Shown piece by piece: positions 1-16,485 of a DNA stretch of 20,000 nt. The notes below the pieces were generated by a model. The model made no database searches and was not told the origin of the DNA. It worked only from the letters and a program-made list of their open reading frames with translations. Numbering within the stretch: position 1 is the first letter of the stretch; every line of letters begins with the position of its first letter. Source of the stretch: Chrysomallon squamiferum (taxonomy: Eukaryota > Mollusca > Gastropoda > Neomphalida > Peltospiridae); the NCBI GenBank assembly GCA_012295275.1, contig CM022677.1, positions 19,288,790 through 19,308,789 on the forward strand. Reading direction: 5' to 3'. The position numbers were made by a program, and so were the translations under genes.

Positions 1-147
1 GATACATTAATTCTTTCTTTCATTCTTTCTTTCATTCGTTCACTTGTGGTTTTCGTCTTCTTTTCATTCATTATCTTATCCTTCTTTGTCTTCTTCTTTA
101 CCATCTTCATTATCATCATCATTTTATTATTATTATGATTATTATTA

Positions 148-214
<67 letters not shown>

Positions 215-309
215 TACTATTACTATTTTTGTTCTTATTGTCGTTGTTATTGTAGTAGATGTTAATGTTGTATTATTCGTTTTCCTTTTTTAACTACTAC
301 TACCACTAC

Positions 310-373
<64 letters not shown>

Positions 374-646
374 TTTTAAATTAGTTTTTAATTGTTATAA
401 CAACAACTGCTACTACAACTACTCTTTTTATCATTATTACTGTTGTTGTTGTTGTTGTTAATTGTTTTGTTTATTGTTATTGTTATTCTTATCATTATTA
501 TTACTGCTACCACTAGTACTACTATTACTACCTCTACTACTACCACTATTATTACTATCATTATATTATTATTATTATTAGTAGTAGTAGTAGTAGTAGT
601 AGTAGTAGCAATGATATTACTATCACTATAAACATTTATATTTCAG
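1..646 (+). other. Intron (3' part) of the membrane-protein gene
   Basis: Almost entirely low-complexity, pyrimidine/ATT-rich sequence: (ATT)n near 124-218 and 306-371, then mixed GTT, ACT and AGT trinucleotide tracts to 610. The long Tyr/Leu-rich open frames here are repeat translations. I see no exon before the acceptor at 645-646. Confidence 0.7.
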
Positions 647-8361
<7,715 letters not shown>

Positions 8362-9288
8362 GAGAAGGAAGACACAAATTTATTTTAAAAGGAGAAGAAA
8401 AGAAATATTCAAGGAACACAAAAAATTCAGAACATTTTTCAAAAAATACATAAATACATAACGATGATACGTCATAAATCAATCTTGCATAATTTGAATA
8501 ACTCCGCCCCCTTTTATAATGCATATACATAATTTAAATACCTTGAAATGACCAAACGTTCTTGTGTATGTAAATGAGTCCCTGGTTCATTTGAATATTT
8601 AAATATGTTTTAGAGTTGTGAATGAAACAACACATTTTTTATTAATTTATTTTTGTTTGTTTTCTGTTTCATTTATTTTATTATTATTTTTTTATTATTA
8701 TTTTTTTATTATTTTTTTTTTTTTTATTATTTTTTTTATTAATTTATTAATTAATTTATTTATTTATTTGTTATTCTAATTGTTTATTTTTTTATTTACT
8801 TATTTATTTATTTACGTATTTTATTTATTTATTGACTTATTTATTTATTACTTTATTTATTTATTTGTTATTCTCTTTTTTATTTTTTTTTATTTATTTT
8901 ATTTTTTTTTTTTTTCGTATTTTATTTATTTATTTTTTTTTATTAATTTATTTTTTTTTTTAATCCTTTTTTTAAATTTCTATTTTTAATTAATATTTAA
9001 TTTCTTTTAAATTTATTATTATTTTTTTTATTATTATTATTATTTTTTTTTTTTTTGTCTTATATACAAGATATACAAGTACTGTACATACATACCTTCA
9101 TAAACATACCATCTTAATATCAGAGAGATATTCAGTTAATTCTGTTGTCGTCACCTTTATACTGGCGCATTTCATTCCTAACGTGACATATTACGTTTTT
9201 CTAGTTGTATATTTGTTTGTTTGTTTGTTGTTGTTGTTTTTTTCTTATATTTTTTCATTATTGTATTTTTTCTTTATTTCTTTATTAT

Positions 9289-9343
<55 letters not shown>

Positions 9344-9735
9344 CTTTATTTATTTTTGTTTCTTTTTAATACTTTTTTTTTTTTTTTTAAACAATTTTTG
9401 TAAGTTTCTCTTTATTGAAGTAACGTTTTTTTTGATATCATTTATATTGTGTGGTTATTTTTTAGAATTTTTAGAGACACTAATGTGATCAGAGCTTTTT
9501 TTATTATAATTAACGCTGCATTTTCAAATTTATAAAATAGACAAAAATTACATACATATATACATACGTACATACATACACAAACACACACACATACATA
9601 GCTATACATATTATTATTATTATTATAACTACTACTAATAGTAGTAATATTAGTATTACTACTATTATCATTATTATTATTACTGTTATTATTACTATTA
9701 AATAAGAATTATTATCATTATTGTTACTGTTATTA

Positions 9736-9794
<59 letters not shown>

Positions 9795-9985
9795 TATTAT
9801 TAAAACATTTATTTTAATGATATCAGTATATATATATTACGTTTGTGTATTACACATACATACACATTACATGTATTGAAGTAATTAGATTCAATATTTG
9901 CTATTCAAGAACGGTCTATGCATTTGTATACAATTTACATTATTTTGTACCAATATATAATATAAAAGATGATTTAGATAAATAA
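8362..9985 (+). other. 3' UTR/3' flank of the membrane-protein gene, T-rich
   Basis: After about 250 bp of ordinary sequence the region becomes T-rich: TTTA/TTATT tracts at 8636-9057, poly-T of about 50 at 9291-9343, and (ATT)n near 9741-9793. Two polyadenylation hexamer candidates are ATTAAA at 9697-9702 and AATAAA at 9981-9986, both far from the stop. I see no further coding. Confidence 0.5.
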
Positions 9986-9986
9986 A
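9981..9986 (+). terminator. Candidate AATAAA polyadenylation signal
   Basis: First exact AATAAA on the + strand after the receptor stop codon (1.6 kb away), at the very edge of a dispersed repeat. In such AT-rich DNA a chance match is quite possible. Confidence 0.2.
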
Positions 9987-10389
9987 GTTTTATATAAACG
10001 TATAGTTTTATATAGTTTTCAATAATTCCTTCGCTTGTTTTAATCTTTTATATTTAGCATTATGTAAATGCCATAATGGTACCGTTATTTTTATTTTATT
10101 ATTATTAATACTGTAATAGAAGTAAAAGAATAGCAGTAGCTGAAGTTGTAGTAGCTGTAATAGAAGTAGTGGTAAGAGAGATGAAAAAAAAAAAACATAA
10201 CTGAATGAAAAATTATTAAAAAAGAAATGTTAAAACAAAACGGAGAAAAAAGAAAAGATTGAAAGAAAGAAAAACAAGAACGGAAGAAAATAAGACAAGA
10301 ATCGGCCGAAAGACAAGACAAAGAATGAATGAAAGAATTTAAAAATAGAGAGAGAAAGATCGGTGAAGGAATAATAGATAACTCAGTAC

Positions 10390-10425
<36 letters not shown>

Positions 10426-10638
10426 GACAGACGAATAGCAACGAAAGATAGCAAAAGCGCAAAAAACCTATTCAGATCTACAAAACCTGCTTAAGTGGGT
10501 CAAATATTATATTCCGCAATTTCTCACCTCGACTATTAACCTCTGAAAAAAATAAAATCACTTCCACGATTTATCTTCCTTTCCTCTGTTACAAGCACAC
10601 ATTGATTTATTCCTGTGTGCCTCATAATCTCGTTTACT
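9986..10638 (+). repeat. Dispersed repeat R1, copy 1
   Basis: This matches 17940-18638 in the same orientation across the whole length, starting AGTTTTATATAAACGTATAG and ending near CTGTGTGCCTCATAATCTC. Differences are point changes and length changes in the poly-A and AGT-rich parts. This copy has a run of about 31 A at 10393-10424 that copy 2 lacks. I find no terminal inverted repeat or open frame with protein-like composition, so its class is unknown. Confidence 0.8.
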
Positions 10639-10928
10639 AATGTGTCTTTATTAAAAGTAAATAACTACGTTCTTTTTGTTCTTTATTTTTTCCTTCATCA
10701 TTAATTTCTTCTTTTCTTTCGTCTCGTCCTATTTTCTTTCCTTTCTTCTTCTGTTCGTTACTTCTTTCCTTTTTTCTTTATCCTTTACTTCATTTCTTCT
10801 TTCATTCCTGACTACTTAATATAATAATACATCATCATCATGTTCATTTTTCGTCATCATCATTATTATAATTATTATTATTGTTATATACCTCTATTAA
10901 AAATTACAGACAGGACTAAGACTTCTCT
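10639..10928. other. Intergenic, no gene seen
   Basis: A CTTT/TTCC-rich low-complexity stretch (10670-10805) and a few CAT/ATT trinucleotides. No splice-bounded open frame was seen. Confidence 0.5.
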
Positions 10929-11215
10929 GCCCTGTCACCGTATTTTATATTACTGAAAAATAACTGGATGACTTTTATGATGAAAATTTTATACGAATTG
11001 GAATTGGGATATATATGGATAGAGCAGAACCAGATTAATGAAAATATAAAACATTAGTTGTGCATAATTAAGCAAATGATACATGACTTAGCAAGGCAGA
11101 ATCTTTCAATTCAGCTAAATACATCTGTGAACTATAACAAGTTCTATAAATACATCACAGATGGTGTAACATTTGAGTTTCATTTAGCTAAATCAAACTG
11201 TCATGACACTGTATA
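10929..11215 (+). repeat. Element R2, copy A (5'-truncated)
   Basis: Homologous to 13480-13745 and 15458-15728 in the same orientation, from CCCTG(A/T)CACCGTATTTTATAT through the shared block around GATACATGACTTAGCAA to ACATCACAG.TGGTGTAACA. It is the most diverged of the three copies. It lacks the 5' part with the 29-bp unit seen in copies B and C. The frame open in the other copies is interrupted here. Confidence 0.75.
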
Positions 11216-11320
11216 TCGATGAACTGTAAGGAACAGAACTGACCTGAAGCACTGATTCCTGCAATGAACGCAAAACATTAAACCCTTTGAATGATAAAGA
11301 ATAAAAAAAAATAATAATTA

Positions 11321-11509
11321 AAAAATAATTGGCAAAGCGCCTATCTAATCGGATTCAAGACTGTTTAATCATGTCATTAGCCGGGAAACATCTTAAAAGA
11401 AACATCAAAGAAACATTTCTCAGTTCGCAGTTTGTACCTAAGCGATACACAAGTCTTCTGAAACAAAAAAGAAATGGATGATAACAACGAAAGTATTAAT
11501 ACACTTTAA
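11321..11509 (+). pseudogene. Truncated duplicate of the TNF-ligand gene 5' end (promoter, 5' UTR, start of exon 1)
   Basis: Positions 11346-11496 match 14080-14231 just upstream of and into TNF exon 1. Shared are TCTTAAAAGAAACATCAAA, the TTTCTCAGTTC block and the start context AAAAAAGAAATGGAT. The ATG at 11474 opens a frame reading MDDNNESINTL then stop, against MDHNNESLLQ in the intact gene. Homology stops after NES. The TTAAAAG-to-TCAGTT spacing (29 bp) and the predicted 52-nt leader are the same in both copies. It follows element R2 copy A just as the real gene follows copy B, so a larger block was duplicated. Confidence 0.75.
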
Positions 11510-11747
11510 ATGATAATTATGATTGAGTATATTAAACATTTTATTGATATATGTATAAGTTAAATATGAATTCAGTCCAACACACGGCTCCATCACGACA
11601 CTGTAGTCTGAGTTCTTCCTGAACTGAACAAACTTGATGCCTACGACCAGTCCGTCCGATGAATTTGTCTTCAAACTAGTCTGTTACAGGCTGAAGTTCC
11701 TCAGTTAGTTCGTCTTGCAGAAGCTCAAACAACTCAGTAACATCAGC
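11510..11747. other. Intergenic, no gene seen
   Basis: AT-rich sequence. The reverse strand is open over part of it, with AATAAA (11545-11540) downstream, but I see no recognisable protein. It may be the 3' continuation of the minus-strand LINE relic. Confidence 0.35.
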
Positions 11748-11749
11748 GA

Positions 11750-12115
11750 GTGACACACGTGTTAAAGCTGGTGACACACGTGTTAAAGCTGGTGACACAC
11801 GTGTTAAAGCTGGTGGTGACACACGTGTTAAAGCTGGTGACACACGTGTTAAAGCTGGTGGTGACACACGTGTTAAAGCTGGTGACACACGTGTTAAAGC
11901 TGGTGACACACGTGTTAAAGCTGGTGACACACGTGTTAAAGCTAGTGACACACGTGTTAAAGCTGGTGACACACGTGTTAAAGCTGGTGACACACGTGTT
12001 AAAGCTGGTGACACACGTGTTAAAGCTGGTAGCACACGTGTTAAAGCTGGTGACACACGTGTTAAAGCTGGTGGGACACGTCTTAAAGCTGGTAGCATGC
12101 GTGCTGACAGAGAAA
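11750..12115. repeat. 21-bp minisatellite, 16 full units plus a partial
   Basis: The unit is GTGACACACGTGTTAAAGCTG. Sixteen near-identical units lie head to tail, two of them preceded by an extra GGT, with a degenerate partial unit at the 3' end (GTAGCATGCGTGCTGAC). The first 15 units contain the palindrome CACGTG. Unit 16 has ACGTCT instead. Because 21 is a multiple of three, both strands stay open (LVTHVLK on +, SPALTRV on -), which creates false ORFs. It adjoins the LINE relic. Confidence 0.95.
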
Positions 12116-12232
12116 AGACTGGAACTGTTGTGTAGTGCTCTTGTAACTCAGAAGCTTGCACACGACTGAGCGACGTGAGAGAGACAGACCTGCAGTTCAG
12201 TGTCTGGAAACGTGGCACTCGCGGTGTTTTCA

Positions 12233-12445
12233 TTGTAGCATCTCGTAACCAAATTTCATGTGCAGTGTTTATATTAGTTGTATATTTGTAAAACCCCATA
12301 TTTCCCAACCGTACAATAAAATTGGCTGTTTTACTTTGTCAAATAAATCAAGTTTACAGTCGATGGAGAGATCATTCCATCAACTTTTAGCTATCAGGCT
12401 ACATGTAGCTTTCGTTGCTTTGTTATACAGTTACTTTACGTTGAA
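12233..12445 (-). pseudogene. Decayed LINE reverse-transcriptase C-terminal fragment
   Basis: The minus strand reads 71 codons in one frame with three stops. It contains LYNKATKATCSLIAKS, then LFDKVKQPILLYGWEIWGF, then HMKFGYEMLQ. The arrangement YNKATKA...LFD.....PILLYG.EIWGF....LHMKF is the familiar C-terminal end of non-LTR retrotransposon reverse transcriptases common in invertebrate genomes (usually LLYGCEIWG, here Cys to Trp). It is a dead, 5'-truncated fragment. Clade assignment would need a search. Confidence 0.8.
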
Positions 12446-12628
12446 ACGGAATAGGCGGGTGTTACAGAAAAAAAAAATGCCTGAATTCCATGACACAGAG
12501 TGACATAATCATCATGAATCAAAATGTTTTTGCTCGAGTAGAAGTATCCATTGTTTGTTTTTTACGTAAGCTGAGCAGTCAACAGTTGTTGGTGTTGGTG
12601 TTTTTTATTCAGTTAATTTGACATAAAA
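12446..12628. other. Intergenic, no feature seen
   Basis: Unique-looking sequence between the LINE relic and element R2 copy B. It could hold more of the decayed LINE on the minus strand, but nothing is readable. Confidence 0.4.
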
Positions 12629-13884
12629 GATGTCACATATAAAATTACAGTAAATTAGAACCTTAAAGACAACGATACTCATAATATAATATATTTGATA
12701 TAGTATAGTATAGTTCGGATATTTGATAGGTAGAAGGGCCGAGAATTGTCACCTGGGCAGGAAATGACGTAGAGGGGAATCACCAGTGAGAAATGACTTT
12801 GAGGGGAATCACCAGTGGGAAATGACTTTGAGGGGAATCACCAGTGGGAAATGGCTTTGAGGGGAATCACCAGTGGGAAATGACTTTGAGGGGAATCACC
12901 AGTGGGAAATGACGTAGAGGGGAATCACCAGTGGGAAATGACGTAGAGGGGAATCACCAGTGGGAAATGGCTTTGAGGGGAATCACCAGTGGGAAATGAC
13001 TTTGAGGGGAATCACCAGTGGGAAATGACTTTGAGGGGAATCACCAGTGGGAAATGGCTTTGAGGGGAATCACCAGTGGGAAATGACTTTGAGGGGAATC
13101 ACCGGTGGGAAATGACGTAGAGGGGAATCACCGGTGGGAAATGACGTAGAGGGGAATCACCGGTGGGAAATGACGTAGAGGGGAATCACCGGTGGGAAAT
13201 GACGTAGAGGGGAATCACCAGTTGGAAATGACGTAGAGGGGAATCACCGGTGGGAAATGACGTAGAGGGGAATCACCGGTTGGAAATGACGTAGAGGGTG
13301 ATCTCCGGTGGGAAATGACGTAGAGGGGAATCACCAGTGGGAAATGACGTAGAGGGGAATCACCGATGGGAAATGACGTAGAGGGGAATCACCGGTGGGA
13401 AATGACGTAGAGGGGAATCACCAGTGGGAAATGACGTAGAGGGGAATTCACAGTGGGGGAAATATCCGATGGGGGGAATGCCCTGACACCGTATTTTATA
13501 TCATAAACAAAGAACTGGGTGACTTTTATCAGGAAAACGTTATATGAATTGGGACTGGGATACACAGATTAATGAAAATATTGAAAAATATTTATGCATA
13601 ATTAAGCAAATGATACATGACTTAGCAAGTCAGAATCTTTCAATTCAGATAAATACATCTGTGAAATGTGACAAGTTATATAAATACATCACAGATGGTG
13701 TAACAATTCAGATTCCTTTAGTTAAATCTGTAGCAATGATTTATAAAAGATACTTGACAAAAGTGAATCTACACATCAGCTGTCAAATGAGACTGGGAGA
13801 TACAGGAAAACTGAGAGAGCAGAAAAGAAAAAAAGTAGATTATGTAACAGTGGTGAGATGAGACTGAACATAAGAAATCACTGT
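12629..13884 (+). repeat. Element R2, copy B, with expanded internal minisatellite
   Basis: Its ends match copy C (15284-15859). A 5' part (12629-12761, ending AGAATTGTCACC.GGGCAG) is followed by the 29-bp array, then the 3' part 13480-13884, which carries a frame open over about 105 codons from 13544. Between copies B and C I count about 13 codon differences in that frame, only one of them synonymous, so it shows no sign of protein constraint. Copy B lies directly upstream of the TNF ligand gene. Confidence 0.8.
12762..13457. repeat. 29-bp minisatellite, 24 units
   Basis: The unit is AAATGACGTAGAGGGG followed by AATCACC(A/G)GTGGG. Starts run from 12762 to 13429 at exact 29-bp steps (24 units). 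The variable core is TGACGTAG in units 1, 6, 7 and 13-24, TGACTTTG in units 2, 3, 5, 9, 10 and 12, and TGGCTTTG in units 4, 8 and 11. Copy C of the element has only one clear unit (near 15392-15420) plus degenerate remnants, so the array expanded within copy B. Confidence 0.96.
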
Positions 13885-14127
13885 AACATATAAATTACAG
13901 AAAAGACTAAGTCTACTGTTACTCAAAAATAACTGGCAAAGTGCGAATCACTGGGTGTATTGAATTTTACAATGAATTTCACAATGACAATGAGTTTATA
14001 CTCATCAACTATAGAATTGCAGTACAAAGAAGAATGCGTTACCTATATGTATATAATAAAACAAATTAAAAACCACTGATTGGATAGAGGATATCTTGTA
14101 TAAACATTTCATTGGTCAGAAACCGTC
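13885..14127 (+). promoter_or_regulatory. Proximal upstream region of the TNF ligand gene
   Basis: Unique-looking AT-rich sequence between element R2 copy B and the putative core promoter. It contains TATATAATAAAAC near 14049 and ATTGGTC (reverse CCAAT, CCAAT-box-like) at 14110-14116. Part of it (13925-13950) matches the upstream duplicate at 11321-11345. No gene seen. Confidence 0.3.
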
Positions 14128-14162
14128 TTAAAAGAAACATCAAACAAACATTTCTCAGTTCA
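14128..14162 (+). promoter_or_regulatory. Putative core promoter of the TNF ligand gene
   Basis: TTAAAAG (14128-14134) is TATA-like and lies 29 bp upstream of the A (14157) in TCTCAGTTC, which matches the invertebrate initiator TCAGTY. This would give a 52-nt leader before the ATG at 14209. Both elements and their spacing are kept in the duplicate at 11393-11425. The start site is inferred, not shown. Confidence 0.4.
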
Positions 14163-14208
14163 CAGTTTGTATCAGACCCGTATACAAGTTTTCTCAGATA
14201 AAAAAGAA

Positions 14209-14679
14209 ATGGATCATAACAATGAAAGTTTGTTACAAAACAAAGAAGTGAAACAGAGAAAAAGGTGTAATCCAGGTAGCAGTGACGAGCCACTCATCAA
14301 ACCAAATGGAGAAAAAAATTTAGAAAGTTTTGTCAATCCTGACACAAAACGTACGCCAAGAGAAAAAGTGCGTCGAAAACGTGACAAAGATAAAGACGCA
14401 GAAAAAGAGAAAAAGAAATTCTGGACAGAGGTCATTATCCTTTTTCTTTTCATCGACATCTTTCTGGTGATCGTTATATCTCTAACCTTCACTACACCAC
14501 GGGTGCAGTCACAACGTCAAACCGTTGTGCAATGGGACGACGACGTCTGCTTTCCGTGCAAAGATGTTTACCTCACCGACGATGACAAAACTGACAACAT
14601 CTACGACTTCGACGTTCGAGAAGATGGAAATCTCTGCTGTGCTGGTCGTGAGCGAAACCTGATCGACATCGTAACAAAG
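14209..14679 (+). CDS. TNF ligand exon 1: cytosolic region, TM helix, cysteine stalk
   Basis: The start is ATG 14209 (context AAGAAATGG), the first ATG after the putative initiator. The open frame extends to a TTG at 14167, but that is not an animal start. It encodes 157 codons with phase 0 at the end. The donor is AAG|GTTTTT at 14680, a weak match, followed at once by (ATT)n. The stalk sequence DDVCFPCKDVY...NLCC lies at the end. The intron frame stays open past the donor. Confidence 0.85.
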
Positions 14680-16409
14680 GTTTTTATTATCATTATTATT
14701 ATTATTACTATTATTACTATTATTGTTATTACTATTATTATTACTAATATTATTATTTTTATGCTTCTTCTTGCTGTTGTTCATGATGTATGTATGTATG
14801 TATGTATGTATGTATGTATGTATGTATGTATGTATGCTGTTACCTATCAACCAAAATATGTTGATTCTGTTCTACAATTCTATTTATTCGCAGTTTGTAG
14901 AAACACAGTACCAGCAAGAGAGAGCCAAACGTGAGTAGTAAATCATTCTTAATATACAATAATATTCTTAATACATCTAAAACTAAAAACTGACATTTGT
15001 GACACATACACATACACACAAACACACACACACACACAACATTTATATACATACACATTTAACAAAAAACAAAAAACCCCAGAAAACACAGACGTATGTA
15101 TTAAACTATTTATTCATGCTTCGACAGTAAGGCACGTCTGAACGACATTGTCTAGTAAACGACTGGTTCGGTCTGATCACAACTGTTTCTAACTAGCCCG
15201 ACTGGTCGTGTTATTAATGTCTGAACTGTGAATTAATTTGCTATCAGTGATCCTATAAACATTAGTACATTCTGTCCCTCACTGATATCACATATCAAAC
15301 TGCAGTAAATTAGAAGGTTAAAGACAACGATACTCATAGTATAGTTCGGATATTTGATAGGTAGAAGGGCAGAGAATTGTCACCGGGGCAGGAAATGACG
15401 TAGAGGGGAATCACCTGTGGGAAATACCCGGAGGGAAATATCCGATGGGGGGGGGATGCCCTGACACCGTATTTTATATCATAAACAAAGAACTGGGTGA
15501 CTTTTAACAGTAAACTTTACATGAATTGCGACTGGGATACACAGATTAATGAAAATATTGTAAAATATTTAGACATAATTAAGCAAACGATACATGACTT
15601 AGCAAGTCAGAATCTTTCAATTCAGTTAAATACATCTGTGAAACGTGACAAATTATGTAAATACATCACAGCTGGTGTAACATTTCAGTTTCCTTTAGTT
15701 AAATCTGTAGCAATGATTTATAAAAGACACTTGATATAAGTGAATCTGCACATCAGCTGGCAGATGAGACTGGGAGACAGGAAAACTGAGAGAGCAGAAA
15801 AGAAAAAAAGTAGATTATGTAACAGTGGTGAGATGAGACTGAACATAAGAACTCACTGTGTAATTTGGGAAAATATTTGATTAAAGCATTTCAATGTCGT
15901 AAAGTTTTGATTTGTTAGATATAACTTACGTTGTATATTAGTTACAATTCTCCAAATATTTTTTTTTCTAACTAGCCCGACTGGTCCTGTTAATAATGTA
16001 TGAACGTGAATTAATTTGGTATCAGTGATCCTATAAACATTAGTACATTCTGTCCCTCACTCTCTTCCTGTTTGTTTTTTTTTTTTTTTTTTTTTAGATT
16101 CTGAATTTCGTTTTAATGGGGAGAGTGACCGCTCAGCATATCTACGCGAAATTGACTGGGTGAGGTCAGGTGAGGTCATAGTTCATCAAAGGTTAAACAG
16201 TAATGAATTATTAAAGTATTAAATATTATTGTTAAATAACAGATGTGTTCATTATTTACCATATTAGCTATGTATTGTAAAATAATAATAATAATAATAA
16301 TAATAATTTATCAGTCTCTTTGTTAGATTGCCTAGCTTTAATATGGATATATAGGTGTATATGAGAGAGACATAGAGAAAGAGAGTTTGCTAAACAATTA
16401 TGATTATTA

Positions 16410-16485
<76 letters not shown>

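Larger units (their letters stand above)
14931..16097 (+). other. TNF ligand intron 2
   Basis: A 1,167-nt intron with (CA)n near 15019-15040, element R2 copy C flanked by 98-bp direct repeats, and a poly-T run at 16075-16095 directly before the acceptor. Confidence 0.75.

Noticed and set aside
11676-12308. Minus-strand 210-codon ORF with start codon and SPALTRV repeats, containing an AHEIWLR stretch similar to the TNF domain's AHSIWLR
   Set aside because: Most of it is the 21-bp minisatellite, which is open on both strands. Its N-terminal part is the out-of-frame shadow of a LINE reverse-transcriptase relic read in another frame, so the TNF likeness is taken as chance.
13544-13861. 105-codon ORF with a homologous 80-codon ORF at 15497-15739
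   Set aside because: The copies differ at about 13 codons with only one silent change, the third copy is broken, and no domain is recognised. It is repeat DNA without protein constraint.
13930-13965. TGGCAAAGTGCG as a pol III A box of a tRNA-derived SINE (also 11330-11360)
   Set aside because: No B box (GGTTCGANTCC-like) lies at a suitable distance in either copy, and there is no cloverleaf.
14167-14208. N-terminal extension of the TNF ligand to 14167
   Set aside because: The codon there is TTG. The first ATG of the frame is at 14209, and the extension overlaps the predicted 5' UTR that is shared with the upstream duplicate.
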